IMG/VR virus record: IMGVR_UViG_3300045996_001824
Span: 1-38,676 of that record
Source of the DNA: a virus
DNA length: 38,676 nt
Strand: one strand, 5' to 3'
The notes beneath the pieces are model-generated. The model ran no database searches and was not told where the DNA came from. It was given only the letters and a program-made list of their open reading frames with translations. A program made the translations under genes and the position numbers. Numbering within the stretch: the stretch's first letter is position 1; the number at the start of each line of letters is the position of its first letter. Positions 37,748 to 38,676 of this stretch are shown in pieces.

Positions 37748-37935
37748 CCGACACGACGCCGCCAACCGAGGACAAGGCCGAATGGACCAAGGCCCTGGTT
37801 GCGGCGTGCGACTTCGTTAGCCCCGAGGGGATTCGGGGCCTGACAGAGCTTGCCCTGCGGCTGCCGAGCCTTCCGGAGCGGGAGCAGCGGGCGGCCCTGG
37901 CGGCGGCTGTGGCTGTGGCTGAGCAGCTGCGGTGA
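37744..37935 (+). CDS. Last rightward gene, hypothetical (63 aa)
   Basis: ATGA overlap. Product MTDTTPPTEDKAEWTKALVA then ACDFVSPEGIRGLTELALRL and an Ala/Glu helix. No family recognised. Its last 119 bases are antisense to the end of the leftward operon (37817). Confidence 0.55.
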   Translation: MTDTTPPTEDKAEWTKALVAACDFVSPEGIRGLTELALRLPSLPEREQRAALAAAVAVAEQLR

Positions 37936-38260
37936 GGGGTTCCCATGGTGCGCCGTACCCGCTGCGAACCTTAATGCCGTCGGGGTAGATGCTCATTCGG
38001 GTCTTGTAGGGCAGCAACCCCTTCGCGCTAAACATGAACCCGCGACAGTCAGGCTCGACAGCTCGCGCTGCCGCAAGCAACGGACCAGCCGGGTCATAGT
38101 CCACGTGTAGAAAAACGCTGCCGCCGCGTCTCGCCTCCGCGAGCACCTCCGGGTTGCCGAGCACCGATCGCAGAGCAGCAGCGAACGTGTCACGTGACTC
38201 TGGTTTCTCCCAGCGTGAAGCCCACCAGGCTACGACTGTGTCTAGCTGTTCGGGTGTCAT
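37817..38260 (-). CDS. Last gene of the leftward operon, conserved-phage-type protein (147 aa)
   Basis: Starts MTPEQLDTVVAWWASRWEKP at 38260, overlapping the upstream stop. The core (HVDYDPAGPLLAAARAVEPD, GLLPYKTRMSIYPDGIKVRS then GYGAPWEPL) resembles a widespread small phage protein of unknown function. The last 38 residues are Pro/Gln/Ala-rich and encoded opposite the rightward gene 37744-37935, which suggests a lost stop codon rather than a functional domain. Confidence 0.65.
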   Translation of the reverse strand: MTPEQLDTVVAWWASRWEKPESRDTFAAALRSVLGNPEVLAEARRGGSVFLHVDYDPAGPLLAAARAVEPDCRGFMFSAKGLLPYKTRMSIYPDGIKVRSGYGAPWEPLTAAAQPQPQPPPGPPAAPAPEGSAAAGQALSGPESPRG

Positions 38261-38583
38261 GGGCCATCTCCAATCTTCAGCTGCTCGTCCACTCTGGCCA
38301 ATTCCGTCCGCAGATTCGCGATGGTCCGGCGCATCGACCAGATTGCGTCGTACGTCTCCTGCGCGCCCGGGTCGGCAAACTGACATGTGCCGCCGTCGGT
38401 GGGGTTGATGGCAATCCGGGCGGCTTTGCCGCATTCGAAGAGCTTCTCCATCTCGGGAACGCCGTACGCTGTCAGGACGTAAGCGACGTCCTCCTCGAAG
38501 TCTCCGCCGCAACGGTGCAGGCACGCCTCGAACATGTCCGCAGCGGACTTTAGCCTCTCCGGATCGTACTTGTGTTCGCTCAT
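38257..38583 (-). CDS. Hypothetical protein across the contig junction (108 aa)
   Basis: MSEHKYDPERLKSAADMFEA ... CLHRCGGDFEEDVAYVL, with three Cys in the first half and a C-terminal coiled coil (IANLRTELARVDEQLKI). The ATG at 38583 equals position 34 of the left end, where it overlaps the preceding stop. No family recognised. Confidence 0.7.
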   Translation of the reverse strand: MSEHKYDPERLKSAADMFEACLHRCGGDFEEDVAYVLTAYGVPEMEKLFECGKAARIAINPTDGGTCQFADPGAQETYDAIWSMRRTIANLRTELARVDEQLKIGDGP

Positions 38584-38676
38584 CGCAGAGCCTCGCGAAT
38601 CACGGCAAGTCGCGGTCGCAGAAACCCAACCTGCAGGGTCACGGTAGCATCATCCGGCAGGGACAGGTTTGCGACG
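38550..38676. repeat. Terminal direct repeat, right copy (circular-contig overlap)
   Basis: Identical to 1-127; see the left copy. Removing one copy gives a circle of about 38,549 bp. Confidence 0.95.

Noticed and set aside
1-38676. CRISPR array, insertion sequence or transposase
   Set aside because: No regularly spaced repeats, no IS-type inverted ends and no transposase motif were seen.

Overview
The window is a complete genome of a temperate, short-tailed (podovirus-like) bacteriophage with GC-rich DNA. The first 127 bases (1-127) are repeated exactly as the last 127 (38550-38676). A perfect overlap of that size looks like the assembler k-mer overlap of a circular contig, so the unique genome is about 38,549 bp and the gene at the junction (34 -> 38257) is intact. 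The host is unknown. A sigma-region-4-like protein of a type I associate with delta-proteobacteria, and an attachment site inside the integrase gene as in myxophage Mx8, make a Myxococcota or other delta-proteobacterial host a reasonable but unproven guess.

Layout. (1) Left operon, minus strand, from 4123 down to 1 and across the junction to 37817: 14 tightly overlapping small genes, mostly of unknown function, with one 372-aa conserved phage protein, several Cys-rich proteins and a duplicated gene pair. (2) Immunity region, 4124-5877: a leftward HTH repressor and a rightward Cro-like HTH protein. Four near-identical 14-bp operators (CTTAG-N4-CTAAG) sit as two pairs on the two early promoters. 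A lipoprotein gene lies on the minus strand behind the Cro-like operon, and there is an intrinsic terminator at 5859-5877. (3) Integration module, 5939-7691: sigma-region-4-like HTH protein, excisionase-like protein and tyrosine integrase. The 5' half of a tRNA-Leu(TAA) gene, the likely attP core, lies inside the 3' end of the integrase gene between two near-identical 16-bp repeats. (4) DNA metabolism, 7684-12711: C5 cytosine methyltransferase, VRR-NUC nuclease, a protein consisting of a DnaA domain IV, an initiator-like protein with an AT-rich repeat cluster inside its gene, a SLOG-fold protein, a protein with two Tad2-like (DUF2829) repeats, and a lipoprotein. (5) Morphogenesis, 12708-36219: small terminase candidate, GroES-like co-chaperonin, large terminase, portal, scaffold, HK97-type capsid candidate, neck proteins, a 1027-aa tail protein, an S74 auto-chaperone protein, two or three ejection-protein candidates, a lectin-like protein and an SGNH-esterase tail spike. 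No tape-measure, tail-sheath or tail-tube gene is seen. (6) Lysis, 36216-37935: a Cys/His peptidase or amidase, a one-TM coiled-coil protein and small ORFs, meeting the leftward operon head-on.

How it works together. In the lysogen the repressor should bind both operator pairs and silence both early promoters, while the lipoprotein gene, co-oriented with the repressor, may stay on. On induction the rightward genes from about 5939 to 37935 form an almost gap-free, translationally coupled series; the largest gaps are 45-48 bp. The most interesting items are the integrase gene that carries its own tRNA attP, the tandem Tad2-like protein next to a SLOG protein, the methyltransferase whose middle reads sensibly in two frames, the DnaA-domain-IV/embedded-origin replication module, and two hairpins that bracket the capsid gene.
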